A stretch of DNA of 64,000 nt, taken from contig NZ_JAOWPS010000009.1 in the NCBI RefSeq assembly GCF_025753795.1, forward strand, positions 1 through 64,000, written 5' to 3'. Origin of the DNA: Mesorhizobium sp. YC-39. GTDB taxonomy: Bacteria; Pseudomonadota; Alphaproteobacteria; Rhizobiales; Rhizobiaceae. Made by a program: the position numbers and the translations under genes. Shown here in pieces: positions 25,757 to 34,488 of the stretch; the first letter of the stretch is position 1; every line of letters starts with the position of its first letter. The notes under the pieces were generated by a model that worked only from the letters and a program-made list of their open reading frames with translations, ran no database searches and had not been told where the DNA came from.

Positions 25757-27069
25757 GCGCCCAACGAGTGCTCCTTCGTTCGCCCATACTTGCGAAACGA
25801 TTGCCAAAAACTGGCTGCGGCGGAGGCCAGGGGAATTCTAACCTGGACGGTTGTGCCGATACCAGGAGCGCTTTTGATAATGAGCTTTCCGTTCAGCGTC
25901 GAAACCATCTGAGAACATGCCGTCAAGCCAAGGCCAGTATGATTCCCGGCTCGCGTTGAAAAGAAAGGGGTGGTCGCTTTTGCAGCGATCGTAGGCGGCA
26001 TGCCTGAGCCCTTGTCGGCCACCTCAAGCACTAGATGGGTGCGGGGGAGGAATGGCTGTCGCTTGACTGTCGCGGAGACAACAACTTGGGCGTTATTGAC
26101 GTCCGACGAAGCGGCAAGAGCGTTTTCGATCAGCTCGTTCACGACCAACCGGAATGGCGCCGAGGGGATGGGGTGCAAGCGCGCTTTGGAGTCGATACAG
26201 ACTTGCACCAAACCGCTACGCTCTGCCGTTATATCTTCTAGCAGTCGGCCGAGCGGCACAGTGCTGGAATCTTGTGGCGCATAGGCGATCTGGAGCACGC
26301 TGTTGGTGATCGATTCCAGTTCGCTCGCGGCATTGCGCGCAGCCTCAAGCATTTCGCTGCTTGGCTGCGTATCTGGCTGTGAATGCTCAAGGAACAGTCT
26401 GAGGGCTGTAACACGCGATCGAGTCGTATGCGCAAAGAGCGACGCGAACGAGCGCATGTGCTGGTCACGGCGGTTGGCCGAGGAATAGCGCTGATGGATA
26501 ACGAGATAGAAGGTGGCACCGAGGCCAAGCGCGATGGCGAAGATGAACCAGTTGCGCGAGGCCGCAATGTCGATGCTGGCGGTCTGCTGCAAAGTGGCGC
26601 TGTGATCAACGGTGGAGCTTGAGACTTCGTAGATTGACTGTTCCAGCTTGGCCATGTCGGCAATGGCTTGAGTGTAGTTTTTGCGGGCCGACACAAGCGG
26701 GGCGATTTTCTCTTCGAGGGTCTGGCGAATCCCGCCCAGGAGTGCGGCGTCATGATCGGGAAAAAAGCGGTTCAGATAGGGCAGGTTTTCCAACTGCGCG
26801 ACGTTGACGCTTACCAGCGCCATTTGCCGATCGATGTCGGCATCAAGCTTGCCCGTCTGTTCGGCAATGCGAAGATAGCCATAGACTCGTATAAGGCGCT
26901 CGCGAATCTGTGCCGCGCGCCACTGAATCTCGAAGGTCTGGTTGAGGATGGCATCCGTCTCCTGACGGTAGCGATTCGATTGGATGAATGTCCACGCACT
27001 CAGACCAAGCGCTGCCGCCATACCGAGATACGGCAGAACAGAAAGCAAACGGCCGTTGAAAACCTTCAT
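25753..27069 (-). CDS. Membrane sensor histidine kinase
   Basis: A 438-residue kinase. Residues 8-28 and about 165-185 are membrane helices flanking a periplasmic helical sensor. The kinase core follows: a probable phospho-acceptor region FAHTTRSRVTAL, N box VVNELIENALAAS, G1 box DKGSGMPP and G2 box TGLGLTACSQMV. The ATG at 27069 overlaps the preceding gene's stop. It belongs to a leftward set with a response regulator (28307-28936), an FkbM methyltransferase and a periplasmic protein. Such a set beside virB genes suggests signal control of conjugation (inference). Confidence 0.8.
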   Translation of the reverse strand: MKVFNGRLLSVLPYLGMAAALGLSAWTFIQSNRYRQETDAILNQTFEIQWRAAQIRERLIRVYGYLRIAEQTGKLDADIDRQMALVSVNVAQLENLPYLNRFFPDHDAALLGGIRQTLEEKIAPLVSARKNYTQAIADMAKLEQSIYEVSSSTVDHSATLQQTASIDIAASRNWFIFAIALGLGATFYLVIHQRYSSANRRDQHMRSFASLFAHTTRSRVTALRLFLEHSQPDTQPSSEMLEAARNAASELESITNSVLQIAYAPQDSSTVPLGRLLEDITAERSGLVQVCIDSKARLHPIPSAPFRLVVNELIENALAASSDVNNAQVVVSATVKRQPFLPRTHLVLEVADKGSGMPPTIAAKATTPFFSTRAGNHTGLGLTACSQMVSTLNGKLIIKSAPGIGTTVQVRIPLASAAASFWQSFRKYGRTKEHSLGA

Positions 27070-27611
27070 CGCGCGGCGCGCAGGATGACTGGGAAAAACA
27101 CCCAGATCGAGTTTCTTCCAGGAACATAAGAGGCGGGCAACTGGTCGAAAGGCCAAACAATGAATATGGGGCCTTTCTCAACCATGCTGATCGGGCGGAA
27201 ATCCTGGCCCGGCGGGCAAAGCGAGCCGGCCTTGTCCTTCGCGTTGCAACGACGCTCGACAGCCAGGATCGGATTATAAGACCGGATTTCGTCCATGCGA
27301 ATATCGGAGACGAAATTGTCATAGGCGACAACTTTGACCTCCTGCGCGGCGGTGATTCCAGCCTTGGCAAGCACGTTTATAAGCAGCGGCCCACGATATT
27401 CGATTTTCTCGCCGTCGCTCGTCCAGGGTGTACGCGTGTCATAGGTCTGTTGCGGAAACTCTGCCTGCAGCTGCTTCACCGAAAAGACCGCGATGTTCTT
27501 GCCGCTGGCGTCTTGAACCGACAGCTCGTTGGGATCGAGCGGGATTTCCTCGGCCGCACTAGCGAGCGGAAGGGCCATGGCAAATATGACGGCGAGAGCA
27601 CTACGCAACAT
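27066..27611 (-). CDS. Periplasmic protein with molybdopterin-oxidoreductase-like fold
   Basis: A 181-residue exported protein (leader MLRSALAVIFAMALPLASA). The domain resembles SUOX-type molybdopterin-binding oxidoreductases (YRGPLLINVLAKAG, VVAYDNFVSDI), but no obvious cofactor cysteine is present at the usual place, so it is probably a binding or sensing version. Genes like this are often next to membrane histidine kinases in Rhizobiales, and here it overlaps the kinase gene by 4 bp, so it may feed the sensor. Start 27611 is preferred because GAGG lies 8 bp upstream. Confidence 0.6.
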   Translation of the reverse strand: MLRSALAVIFAMALPLASAAEEIPLDPNELSVQDASGKNIAVFSVKQLQAEFPQQTYDTRTPWTSDGEKIEYRGPLLINVLAKAGITAAQEVKVVAYDNFVSDIRMDEIRSYNPILAVERRCNAKDKAGSLCPPGQDFRPISMVEKGPIFIVWPFDQLPASYVPGRNSIWVFFPVILRAAR

Positions 27612-28317
27612 CTTCCACATCCTCGTATTCGCGGGGTCCATCGTTCTTGGCGAAGAGCACGCAAGGTCCTCGGGAGCCCCGCGGATCGTAGGCAAATCCC
27701 TTTTCTGCCAGGGCAAGCGTGATGTTGCGGATGCCGTCAAGCCCATAGAGATGGTCGTGAAGCTCAAGAAAGATGCGCTCGACGCCGGGCAGCTCGGCAT
27801 CTCGCAGAAGTTCTTTCTCAGCCCCTTCAATGTCCATGACGAGGGCGTTTATTCGATGATCGGTGATGAAACGATCGACGTTAGCCGAGACGATCGAAAG
27901 TTCGCGCTCGTAGGGTCCTTGGTCTTTGTCTGTGGAAGACATCCAAAGGTCGCGGCGAACGTAGAAGGTGAAGGACCGCGGCGGGCCCGCTGTGAGGATA
28001 CCCTGGGAATATGTGACATTGTGGAGATCGTTGGCCGCTATCACGCGCTTGGCTAGTTCCGCTGTTGCGGGATTTGCTTCAAAAGCCCAAACCTGAACGC
28101 CGGGAATTTTCGCGATCAGTGCGGTGATGATGCCTATGCCGGAGCCGAGCTCCAGTACGCGATCGCGCGCCTTGACCGCCCTGAAGATCGACTTCGCTTC
28201 CTTCGCCTCATAGCTCTGGCTCTGAAGCGCTCGCCAGATAACCGGCGAAACATCCTGCGGTTCGACGGGAACCTTGATTCCATGAACAGTTAGAGAGGCC
28301 ATCGCGTCATAGCCCAT
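27601..28317 (-). CDS. FkbM-family SAM-dependent methyltransferase
   Basis: A 238-residue methyltransferase with SAM motif I VLELGSGIGIITALIA near residues 53-68 and the FkbM pattern VMDIEGAEKELL near 160. FkbM enzymes O-methylate sugars or small molecules; the target here is unknown. The first codons overlap the response regulator gene and the end overlaps the periplasmic protein gene, so it belongs to the two-component operon. Start may be 28317 or 28302. Confidence 0.75.
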   Translation of the reverse strand: MGYDAMASLTVHGIKVPVEPQDVSPVIWRALQSQSYEAKEAKSIFRAVKARDRVLELGSGIGIITALIAKIPGVQVWAFEANPATAELAKRVIAANDLHNVTYSQGILTAGPPRSFTFYVRRDLWMSSTDKDQGPYERELSIVSANVDRFITDHRINALVMDIEGAEKELLRDAELPGVERIFLELHDHLYGLDGIRNITLALAEKGFAYDPRGSRGPCVLFAKNDGPREYEDVEDVA

Positions 28318-28936
28318 GTGGTAGCGGATGACCTTGCCTCATGAGCTTGGCGCGAGCCTGCTTGTAGTATTTCTCGGCCGAGTTGGCATCAATGGCGAGC
28401 CGATCGGCCATGAGCGAAAAGATCTCCTTGCGTTTCACACCGGGTGCGCGGTGCGCCATCATGTCGATGGCCTCCTGCTCGCGCGGCGTAAGAACTGAAA
28501 ATCGGTAATCGGGTTTGGTCATGACAACCCGCGAAAGGCGCAAGGAGAAACCCTTGGTGGAAATATCGTCCAGCACGTCGCTGAACACGCCGGGCGCAAG
28601 ACCGGTCTTGCCGAGATAGGCGGCAGCGCCAATTTGCCGAAAGCCATCTGCCTCGCAGCGGTTGTCGGAACCGGTGACGACAATATGAATTGCGCTGGGT
28701 GAAGCCTCGATGATCTTGTCAACGACTGCGACGCGATCGCCCTGTGAGGTGGGATCAAAGCCGGGCAAGCCAGGATCGATGACGACCAGATCAAAATGAT
28801 TGTTTTGAAGCTCGGCAGTGGCGATCGTCAGCGTCTCAGCACCCAGGACGACGCATTTTTCGAAGCTCGCTTGCACTTCGTTCATAAGTGCCAGACGCAT
28901 TAGTGTCTGGTCTTCGACCACCAGGGCACGAAACAT
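28307..28936 (-). CDS. Response regulator, receiver plus LuxR-type HTH
   Basis: A 209-residue response regulator. The receiver covers residues 1-125, opening ALVVEDQ, with the likely phosphorylation Asp in LVVIDPGLPG and the conserved Lys in YLGKTG. A LuxR-type output domain follows (LTPREQEAIDMMAHRAPG, SAEKYYKQARAKLM). First gene of the leftward operon containing the membrane histidine kinase, its likely partner. Confidence 0.8.
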   Translation of the reverse strand: MFRALVVEDQTLMRLALMNEVQASFEKCVVLGAETLTIATAELQNNHFDLVVIDPGLPGFDPTSQGDRVAVVDKIIEASPSAIHIVVTGSDNRCEADGFRQIGAAAYLGKTGLAPGVFSDVLDDISTKGFSLRLSRVVMTKPDYRFSVLTPREQEAIDMMAHRAPGVKRKEIFSLMADRLAIDANSAEKYYKQARAKLMRQGHPLPHGL

Positions 28937-28996
28937 CGGAAGCCAGTTCCTCTACGCAGGCGCCCCCCGCCCCTATCTCGCAGAATTGGTCGCTTC

Positions 28997-29025
28997 AAAA
29001 AAGGGATGGTGTCACCCCTTTTTTT
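28997..29025. other. A/T-flanked hairpin in the divergent gap
   Basis: AAAAAAGGG (28997-29005) is mirrored by CCCTTTTTT (29016-29024), with a GGTG/CACC inner match. It looks like a bidirectional terminator but lies between two gene starts, about 60 bp upstream of the response regulator. It could end an antisense or readthrough transcript, or act as an operator. Confidence 0.5.
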
Positions 29026-29056
29026 CCTGCCCTCGAGAGGTACCAGTATGTGACCG

Positions 29057-29419
29057 ATGAACACTAGGGCGATGACGATGCCTCTTCAGGTCTGCAGCAA
29101 TGGAAAGATGGAAGCGGCTGAAGACGTCGCCAAACTGATTGCGGAACATCGTCAGAGCGTCGCTGCGCTTGAACGTATCGGCAAGCGTTGGATGGGTGCC
29201 GAAGGGCCGGACGCGATCTTGCTGGGTGCGAGACTGGACGCGGTCATGGCGGAGGAGGCCGCTGTACGAAGGCGTGCTGCCATTGCTCCAGTAGCCACTA
29301 TCGCGGAGATCAAAATGAAGGCTGCTTACTTTCAACGGCTGACGGCTCATGACTGGTGCGAGGTTGATGTCGACGATTTTCGCGCGTTGCTCGGTTCTTT
29401 CGCGAAACTGCAGTCCTAG
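29057..29419 (+). CDS. Hypothetical cytoplasmic protein
   Basis: A 120-residue, mostly helical soluble protein (AAEDVAKLIAEHRQSVAALE) with no signal peptide or motif that I know. It reads divergently from the response regulator gene and converges with the small membrane protein gene, overlapping it by 4 bp. An in-frame ATG at 29072 is an alternative start. Function unknown. Confidence 0.55.
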   Translation: MNTRAMTMPLQVCSNGKMEAAEDVAKLIAEHRQSVAALERIGKRWMGAEGPDAILLGARLDAVMAEEAAVRRRAAIAPVATIAEIKMKAAYFQRLTAHDWCEVDVDDFRALLGSFAKLQS

Positions 29420-29580
29420 GAGAAGAGCGCTGAAATCCATGAGGCCACGGTATTCCAGGCCGCATAGAGTGCTGCCGGCACCAAGATGATCGCGATGAAT
29501 GCAGCGGCTCCACCAATAGCACCGTCACCGCGTCCTTCCACGGGATAGTAATATTTGTGCGCATCATCGTGGTGCTTCAT
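29416..29580 (-). CDS. Small single-span membrane protein
   Basis: A 54-residue protein: a charged, His/Tyr-rich head (MKHHDDAHKYYYP) and one hydrophobic helix (AAAFIAIILVPAALYAAW). The ATG at 29580 overlaps the stop of the nuclease-like gene (ATGA), which decides the start. It forms the end of a three-gene leftward operon beginning at 30724. Perhaps an accessory membrane protein of the secretion system (inference). Confidence 0.6.
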   Translation of the reverse strand: MKHHDDAHKYYYPVEGRGDGAIGGAAAFIAIILVPAALYAAWNTVASWISALFS

Positions 29581-30125
29581 TGTTGTCTCTCGGAACGCTT
29601 GTTTAGCAGCAGCTGCGTAGGATGCTGAAACGTCGTGCCCCACAAACCCGCGCGGTTCATCTTAGCGTTGATTTCCGCGACGAGGTAGTTCTCATTGACG
29701 GCTTTGCCCTTTGCTGTCGTTGCGGCAAACGCGTATCCGGTGGCTATGAGCGCTGTGCCCACGTCGATTGTTTCGCCATTCAGCTGCGCACCGCACACGA
29801 CGAAAACCGCCTTGTCGAGGGCGTAGCCGATCGGCTGGCATGTAACCGCCGCGCTATCGAATAGCGCAGCAAGGTGCGCCAGCGAGGTGTTTCCGCAATC
29901 GATTTTGTTCCCATTTGACTCTTCGGCTGATGTGCCTCGAAGACATGACTGGACGCCATAGAGGCGGAAAAGGTGATCTCCGTCACGCCAGGTATCTCCG
30001 GTCAGCAGTTGAGCCGACTTCGATACCGCGAAGGGCGTTGGCACGGCGGAGTCGGATGTATCCTGCGCCTGTGCCGATGCGCACAAACCAAATGCGGCCA
30101 GCACTGCGAAACTCGCCTGCTTCAT
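29577..30125 (-). CDS. Exported SNase-like protein with degenerate active site
   Basis: A 182-residue protein with a signal peptide (ending SAQA) and a staphylococcal-nuclease-like core: FRLYGVQSCLRG corresponds to the IRLxGIDAPE region and ALDKAVFVVC to the second catalytic strand. The Glu of the DAPE motif and the Arg expected in the second strand are absent, so nuclease activity is doubtful. Stop and start codons overlap both neighbours by 4 bp. It may be a structural or binding protein of the conjugation apparatus (inference). Confidence 0.6.
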   Translation of the reverse strand: MKQASFAVLAAFGLCASAQAQDTSDSAVPTPFAVSKSAQLLTGDTWRDGDHLFRLYGVQSCLRGTSAEESNGNKIDCGNTSLAHLAALFDSAAVTCQPIGYALDKAVFVVCGAQLNGETIDVGTALIATGYAFAATTAKGKAVNENYLVAEINAKMNRAGLWGTTFQHPTQLLLNKRSERQQ

Positions 30126-30724
30126 TCCTGGAACTGTCCACCGAGGTCGGCGGAATGCTCGAGATCGGGCCGCAGCGACTTGCCGTCCTTGTTGCGTCCG
30201 ATTGCGGCCATGTCTAAAAAAACCATTTCGTCATCGTCGTAGGCGACGTTGTACGGGTCGTTTGCATTTCCCGCACCCACGAGAGAGAAACAAGACACAG
30301 CGTCGGGCTCACCCTTCCTGCTTTGCAGCACAAGTGTTTTGCAAAGCACGACAGATGCACGGTTGTTGTAGATTGCCTCTTCATAGTCCTGCGCGGCTTT
30401 CGTGCAGTCCCACTGCTGCGTCTTGTATGTAATCTTCGGTTTTGGGCAGGCGGCAAGGCCGCGCAGTCGATACGTCACGCCGTTGACGACGCGCTCGGTC
30501 GCCGACGGCACTTTAACGCGCCCGATGAGAGCGACCGCATCGCGCTGAAAGAGCGCGCCTTTGGCATCGTAGCGTTCATAGACGAACACCTTTTCGCCCG
30601 GCTTCGCAAACTGGAGCAGGTAGTGCTCTGACGGCTGCGAGAAGGCACTCGGGGCGTCGGCGCCGGCCGCATAAGCCACGGTGCCCTGGAGCAGCAAGAG
30701 CGTGCAAAGGGCCGTCTGTTTCAT
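30122..30724 (-). CDS. Exported hypothetical protein
   Basis: A 200-residue protein with a signal peptide (MKQTALCTLLLLQGTVAYA). The start at 30724 has GAGGA nine bases upstream; the longer frame to 30784 would run into the operator. Four cysteines after the leader. It is the first gene of a leftward operon divergent from virB1, sharing an inverted-repeat control region with it. No family recognised. Confidence 0.6.
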   Translation of the reverse strand: MKQTALCTLLLLQGTVAYAAGADAPSAFSQPSEHYLLQFAKPGEKVFVYERYDAKGALFQRDAVALIGRVKVPSATERVVNGVTYRLRGLAACPKPKITYKTQQWDCTKAAQDYEEAIYNNRASVVLCKTLVLQSRKGEPDAVSCFSLVGAGNANDPYNVAYDDDEMVFLDMAAIGRNKDGKSLRPDLEHSADLGGQFQE

Positions 30725-30753
30725 CGAAATCCGTCCTCGCGATCGATATCGTG

Positions 30754-30797
30754 TTGACACTTTACTAGGGCTGCGTGTAGCCATAGTAAAGTGTTAA
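30754..30797. promoter_or_regulatory. Divergent operator before virB1
   Basis: Perfect 11-bp arms ACACTTTACTA (30757-30767) and TAGTAAAGTGT (30784-30794). With flanks they form two inverted copies of the 17-bp motif seen at 25154: TTGACACTTTACTAGGG forward and TTAACACTTTACTATGG reverse. The site lies between the starts at 30724 and 30812, so one dimeric regulator could control both operons. Confidence 0.7.
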
Positions 30798-30811
30798 ATT
30801 TTGGCGACAGT

Positions 30812-31465
30812 ATGAACACTCGATTCGCTCTCCTGCTAACCCTGTGTGGCGCCACGATCCCGGTCAATGCGCTCGGCCAGGACATCGCATCAGACCGCGT
30901 GGCAGTCGCCTTTGCAACGCCCGCGCAAGCCCTTGCCGCGGTCGGGGCGCAAAGGCCGGCGGAGTGTAAGACCGTAAATCGGACCGAGGTCTACCAACTT
31001 GTGCGTTCAATCGCGCAAGAGGAAGGGTTCGACGCCGATCTGGCCGAGGCGGTTGCATGGGCTGAAAGCGATCTCGGCGCCAGTCAGGGTCCTTCGAAGG
31101 CGGGATCCCTTGGGATCATGCAGCTGATGCCGGGCACGGCGGCCGATCTCGGCGTGAGCGACCGTTGCGATACAGGGGCAAATGTCCGGGCTGGCCTTCG
31201 CTATCTGAAATCACTCTATGACGAATTCGGGGACCCGCTGCTGATGCTTGCGGCCTACAACGCTGGGCCTAACAGCGTCTACAAGGCGCAGGGCATTCCG
31301 GTGAATCCGGAGACGGCGGAATACATCGTGAAAATACTGAACCGCTGGAAGTTCGGCGGTGTGGTGAAGAAGTCCGCCCTGACCAAATCCGAGACGCTCG
31401 CGGCCGCTCCGCCAGCTGGCGAGGACGCCTGGCAGGATGGTCATGTCATGGATCTCGGCAACTGA
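30812..31465 (+). CDS. virB1: VirB1 lytic transglycosylase
   Basis: A 217-residue exported muramidase of the SLT family that opens peptidoglycan for assembly of the type IV channel. Catalytic Glu85 lies in AWAESDLGA, followed by GSLGIMQLMPGTAADLG and the AAYNAGPNSV motif. Signal peptide at residues 1-22. The ATG at 30812 fits the leader; the longer frame begins within the operator. First gene of the virB operon. Confidence 0.9.
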   Translation: MNTRFALLLTLCGATIPVNALGQDIASDRVAVAFATPAQALAAVGAQRPAECKTVNRTEVYQLVRSIAQEEGFDADLAEAVAWAESDLGASQGPSKAGSLGIMQLMPGTAADLGVSDRCDTGANVRAGLRYLKSLYDEFGDPLLMLAAYNAGPNSVYKAQGIPVNPETAEYIVKILNRWKFGGVVKKSALTKSETLAAAPPAGEDAWQDGHVMDLGN

Positions 31466-31477
31466 AAGGAGCCAAGG

Positions 31478-31792
31478 GTGGAATACAGGAAAGCGGGCAA
31501 ATTTGCCCTGAAACTGGCCTTGGCCTCGGCGGTCGGAATAGCTCTCGCGCCAGCCACTGCGTACGCCCAGTCGGCGGCTCCAGTCGAAAATGTGCTGGAG
31601 TGGTTCGTCGGAGTTCTGCAGGGCAACATAGCGCGTTCATTCGCCATCATCGCGGTCTGCTTTCTCGGCTTCCTCGCCATGACGGGCCGGCTGGCGTGGA
31701 TGATGGCTTTCTCCATCATCATCGGCATCGCTCTGATCTTCGGCGCTGCCCAGCTGGTGGATGCGGTTCGCGCAACCGCCGGAGGTAGCTGA
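31478..31792 (+). CDS. virB2: VirB2 major pilin
   Basis: A 104-residue prepilin: long N-terminal leader with a cleavage-like AYAQS at about 28-32, then two hydrophobic helices (FAIIAVCFLGFLAM and MAFSIIIGIALIFGAAQLV) joined by a short GRLAW loop, the VirB2/TrbC plan. GTG start with AAAGGA upstream. It polymerises into the conjugative pilus. Confidence 0.9.
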   Translation: MEYRKAGKFALKLALASAVGIALAPATAYAQSAAPVENVLEWFVGVLQGNIARSFAIIAVCFLGFLAMTGRLAWMMAFSIIIGIALIFGAAQLVDAVRATAGGS

Positions 31793-31795
31793 GAC

Positions 31796-32089
31796 ATGGA
31801 TGACGAGGAAGTCTATGTCGAGCCGGTCAGCCTGCCACTGACACGTCCCCCGATGAAATGGGGGGTGCGCTATGAGGTTTTCGCACTGAACGGCATCCTG
31901 GCGGTGATCGGTTTTATCGCCACGAGCAGCTTCATGCTCGGCCTTGGCGTATTCGGCGTGGTGCATCTGGTCAGCGCATATCTGTGCCAGCGGGACCCCT
32001 ACATGTTCCATATTTTCGAGCGGCGTGTCTCCAAACGCGGCGCCGTGGCGAATCTTACTTTTTGGGGGGCGAGGAGCTATTCGCCATGA
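31796..32089 (+). CDS. virB3: VirB3 inner-membrane protein
   Basis: A 97-residue protein with the VirB3 signature: short cytoplasmic N-terminus (LPLTRPPMKWGVRYEVFALN), one or two membrane helices and a YLCQRDPYMF segment. It works with VirB4 and VirB2 in pilus assembly. Its stop overlaps the virB4 start (ATGA). Confidence 0.88.
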   Translation: MDDEEVYVEPVSLPLTRPPMKWGVRYEVFALNGILAVIGFIATSSFMLGLGVFGVVHLVSAYLCQRDPYMFHIFERRVSKRGAVANLTFWGARSYSP

Positions 32090-34488
32090 GCCTCGATGCC
32101 GACCTGAAATTTGGCCGTGAGCGCCGGCGCGAAAAGCCCGCGGCGATGCACATCCCTTACCTTCGCCATGCCGATGACAATCTGATCGTGATGAAGAGCC
32201 GCTTTCTTGTGGGCGTCATCCAGCTTAGTGGCCTGCCGTTCCAGACGATGGACCAGGCCGAGTTGAACAGCCGCATGTTCAACCGCAACACGACGTTCCG
32301 CAATCTCTCGACCTCTCGCTTTGCGGTCTACACGACCATCATCCGCCGCCACGTGACGCCGGAGATCGAAGGCGACTTCGACAATCCTTTCGTGGCCGAG
32401 CTCGACGCCCGCTACATGGATGAGCTTGGGGCGAAAAACCTTTTCGTCAACGAGGCGTATCTGGCGGTCATACGGCGACCGATGGTCGGCCGCGTCGGCT
32501 GGGTGGACAAGACGCTCAATGCGTTTCGCATAAGTACCGCGGGCGAGGAAACCCGCGAAGAGGCGATGGCCGAATTGCGTGACGTTCTCGACGGCGTCGT
32601 CAAGGATTTCACGGCTTATGGGGCGCGTCTTCTCGGCGTCGTGAAGCGCCGCGACAGCTTCTTTTCCGAGCCCGCGGAGTTTCTGGCGAAGATCCTGGCC
32701 GGCGGCCTCGACGTGGAAATGCCTTTGCCGCGGATGAGCCTTGGTGATGTGCTGGCGACACGACAGCTGTTTTTCGGCAAATCCGCGCTGGAACTTCGCG
32801 GGCCGGACGCCGCCAAACTCGGCGCCATGGTGTCGATCAAGGAATACCCACCGTTCACCGCTCCGGGTTCATTGGACGGTCTTTTGCGCCTGCCACATGA
32901 GTTTGTCCTGACGCAGAGTTTCGCGATCGAAGACCGTGTAACCGCGATGCGCAGGATCAACACGATCGCTAACCAGGTCGAGGGTTCCGACGAGGCGGGC
33001 ACGACGGTCGAGGAGTCCGTCCACGACGGCGCCGACAAACTGGCCGGCGGCGAAGTCGTCTTCGGACAACATCACATGAGCGTCATGGCCTTGGCGCCGG
33101 ACATGACTGGGCTCAGCCGTGCGCTAGCCGATATCACGGCGGAGCTTTCGCGCATGTCGATCGTACCGGTTCGCGAGACGCTAAACACGGAACTGGCCTT
33201 CTGGGCGCAATTGCCGGGAAATTTCAGCTACATCGCGCGACGTGGGTTGATCTCGTCGCTTAACTTCGCCGGTCTTTTCTCCGGACACAATTTCCCGTCC
33301 GGCCAACGTGAGCGGCTTCATTGGCAGCGGCCCATTGCTTTGCTCGAAACGACCAGCCAGACGGCCTACTATTTCAATTTCCACGTTCACGATGTCGGGC
33401 ACTTCACGGTGTTCGGCCCGACCGGCTCGGGCAAGACCGTCGTGCTGTCGTTCCTGATGGCCCAGGCGATGCGGATCATGCCGAGGCCGCGATGTGTGTA
33501 TTTCGACTATATGCGCGGCGCTGAAATTTTCGTTCGAGCGCTGGGCGGGCGCTACGAGGTGATGGAGCCTTCCCAGCCGACCGGGTTCGCGCCATTGCAG
33601 CAGGAGGATACGGCAGAAAACCGTTCTTTCCTGGAAGATCTGCTCATCTACATACTGACGCCGGAAGGCGGCGCACTTGATGTGGCGGAGATGCGCGTCA
33701 TCAATGCCGCCGTCGACATGGTCTACAAGATCCCGCGCGAACAGCGGACCTTCGACCTGCTGCCCGAAGTGCTTCGGGGTTCGCTCATGCCTGGCATGAA
33801 CGATCTGGCCGCGCGGATACAACCCTGGCTCGACCCGAAGGACAAAGGCTGGCTTTTCAACAATCCCGTCGATCTCATCGATTTCTCGAAGCCCGTTGTC
33901 GGCTTCGACATGACCAGGATCCTGGGCGACAGAAAGCTGCGCTCGGCGGCGTTGCTCTACATTTTCCATCGTCTGGAAGACGTCATCAACGGGTCGCCGA
34001 TCATGCTCTTCCTCGATGAAGGTTGGAAGCTGCTGGACGACGAGGTTTTCGCTGCTTTCATCAACGAGACACTGAAGACCATTCGTCGTCGCAACGGCGT
34101 GGTCGGCTTTGGCACGCAGACGGCGGAAGACGTCGTCAATTCCTCCATCTCGTCGTCACTGATCGAGCAAACGAAGACCAACATTTTCTTCCCCAACCCG
34201 AAGGCGAGCAAGGAGTCCTACATGGAGCGCTTCTCGCTGACAGCAAAGGAATTCGAGTTCGTGCGCCGCACCGCGAAGGAAACACGCACCTTCCTCGTCA
34301 AGCACGACAGCGACTCGATCGTCGCCAAGCTCGATTTGTCGGCGATGCCCGATCTTATCAAGGTCTTGTCCTCGAACGAAGCCAACAGCAAGGAATGCAC
34401 ACGGCTCCGGGAGACTTTCGGCGACGAGCCGGAAATGTGGCTGCCATACTTCTGCGGATGGGAGGACGAGCATGACGAAGCGGCTTAG
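32086..34488 (+). CDS. virB4: VirB4 ATPase
   Basis: An 800-residue type IV secretion ATPase. Walker A GPTGSGKT at residues 444-451 and Walker B IMLFLDEGWKLL near 640. The ATG at 32086, after GAGGAG and overlapping virB3, gives the normal VirB4 length. It powers pilin extraction and substrate transfer at the inner membrane. Confidence 0.95.
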   Translation: MSLDADLKFGRERRREKPAAMHIPYLRHADDNLIVMKSRFLVGVIQLSGLPFQTMDQAELNSRMFNRNTTFRNLSTSRFAVYTTIIRRHVTPEIEGDFDNPFVAELDARYMDELGAKNLFVNEAYLAVIRRPMVGRVGWVDKTLNAFRISTAGEETREEAMAELRDVLDGVVKDFTAYGARLLGVVKRRDSFFSEPAEFLAKILAGGLDVEMPLPRMSLGDVLATRQLFFGKSALELRGPDAAKLGAMVSIKEYPPFTAPGSLDGLLRLPHEFVLTQSFAIEDRVTAMRRINTIANQVEGSDEAGTTVEESVHDGADKLAGGEVVFGQHHMSVMALAPDMTGLSRALADITAELSRMSIVPVRETLNTELAFWAQLPGNFSYIARRGLISSLNFAGLFSGHNFPSGQRERLHWQRPIALLETTSQTAYYFNFHVHDVGHFTVFGPTGSGKTVVLSFLMAQAMRIMPRPRCVYFDYMRGAEIFVRALGGRYEVMEPSQPTGFAPLQQEDTAENRSFLEDLLIYILTPEGGALDVAEMRVINAAVDMVYKIPREQRTFDLLPEVLRGSLMPGMNDLAARIQPWLDPKDKGWLFNNPVDLIDFSKPVVGFDMTRILGDRKLRSAALLYIFHRLEDVINGSPIMLFLDEGWKLLDDEVFAAFINETLKTIRRRNGVVGFGTQTAEDVVNSSISSSLIEQTKTNIFFPNPKASKESYMERFSLTAKEFEFVRRTAKETRTFLVKHDSDSIVAKLDLSAMPDLIKVLSSNEANSKECTRLRETFGDEPEMWLPYFCGWEDEHDEAA

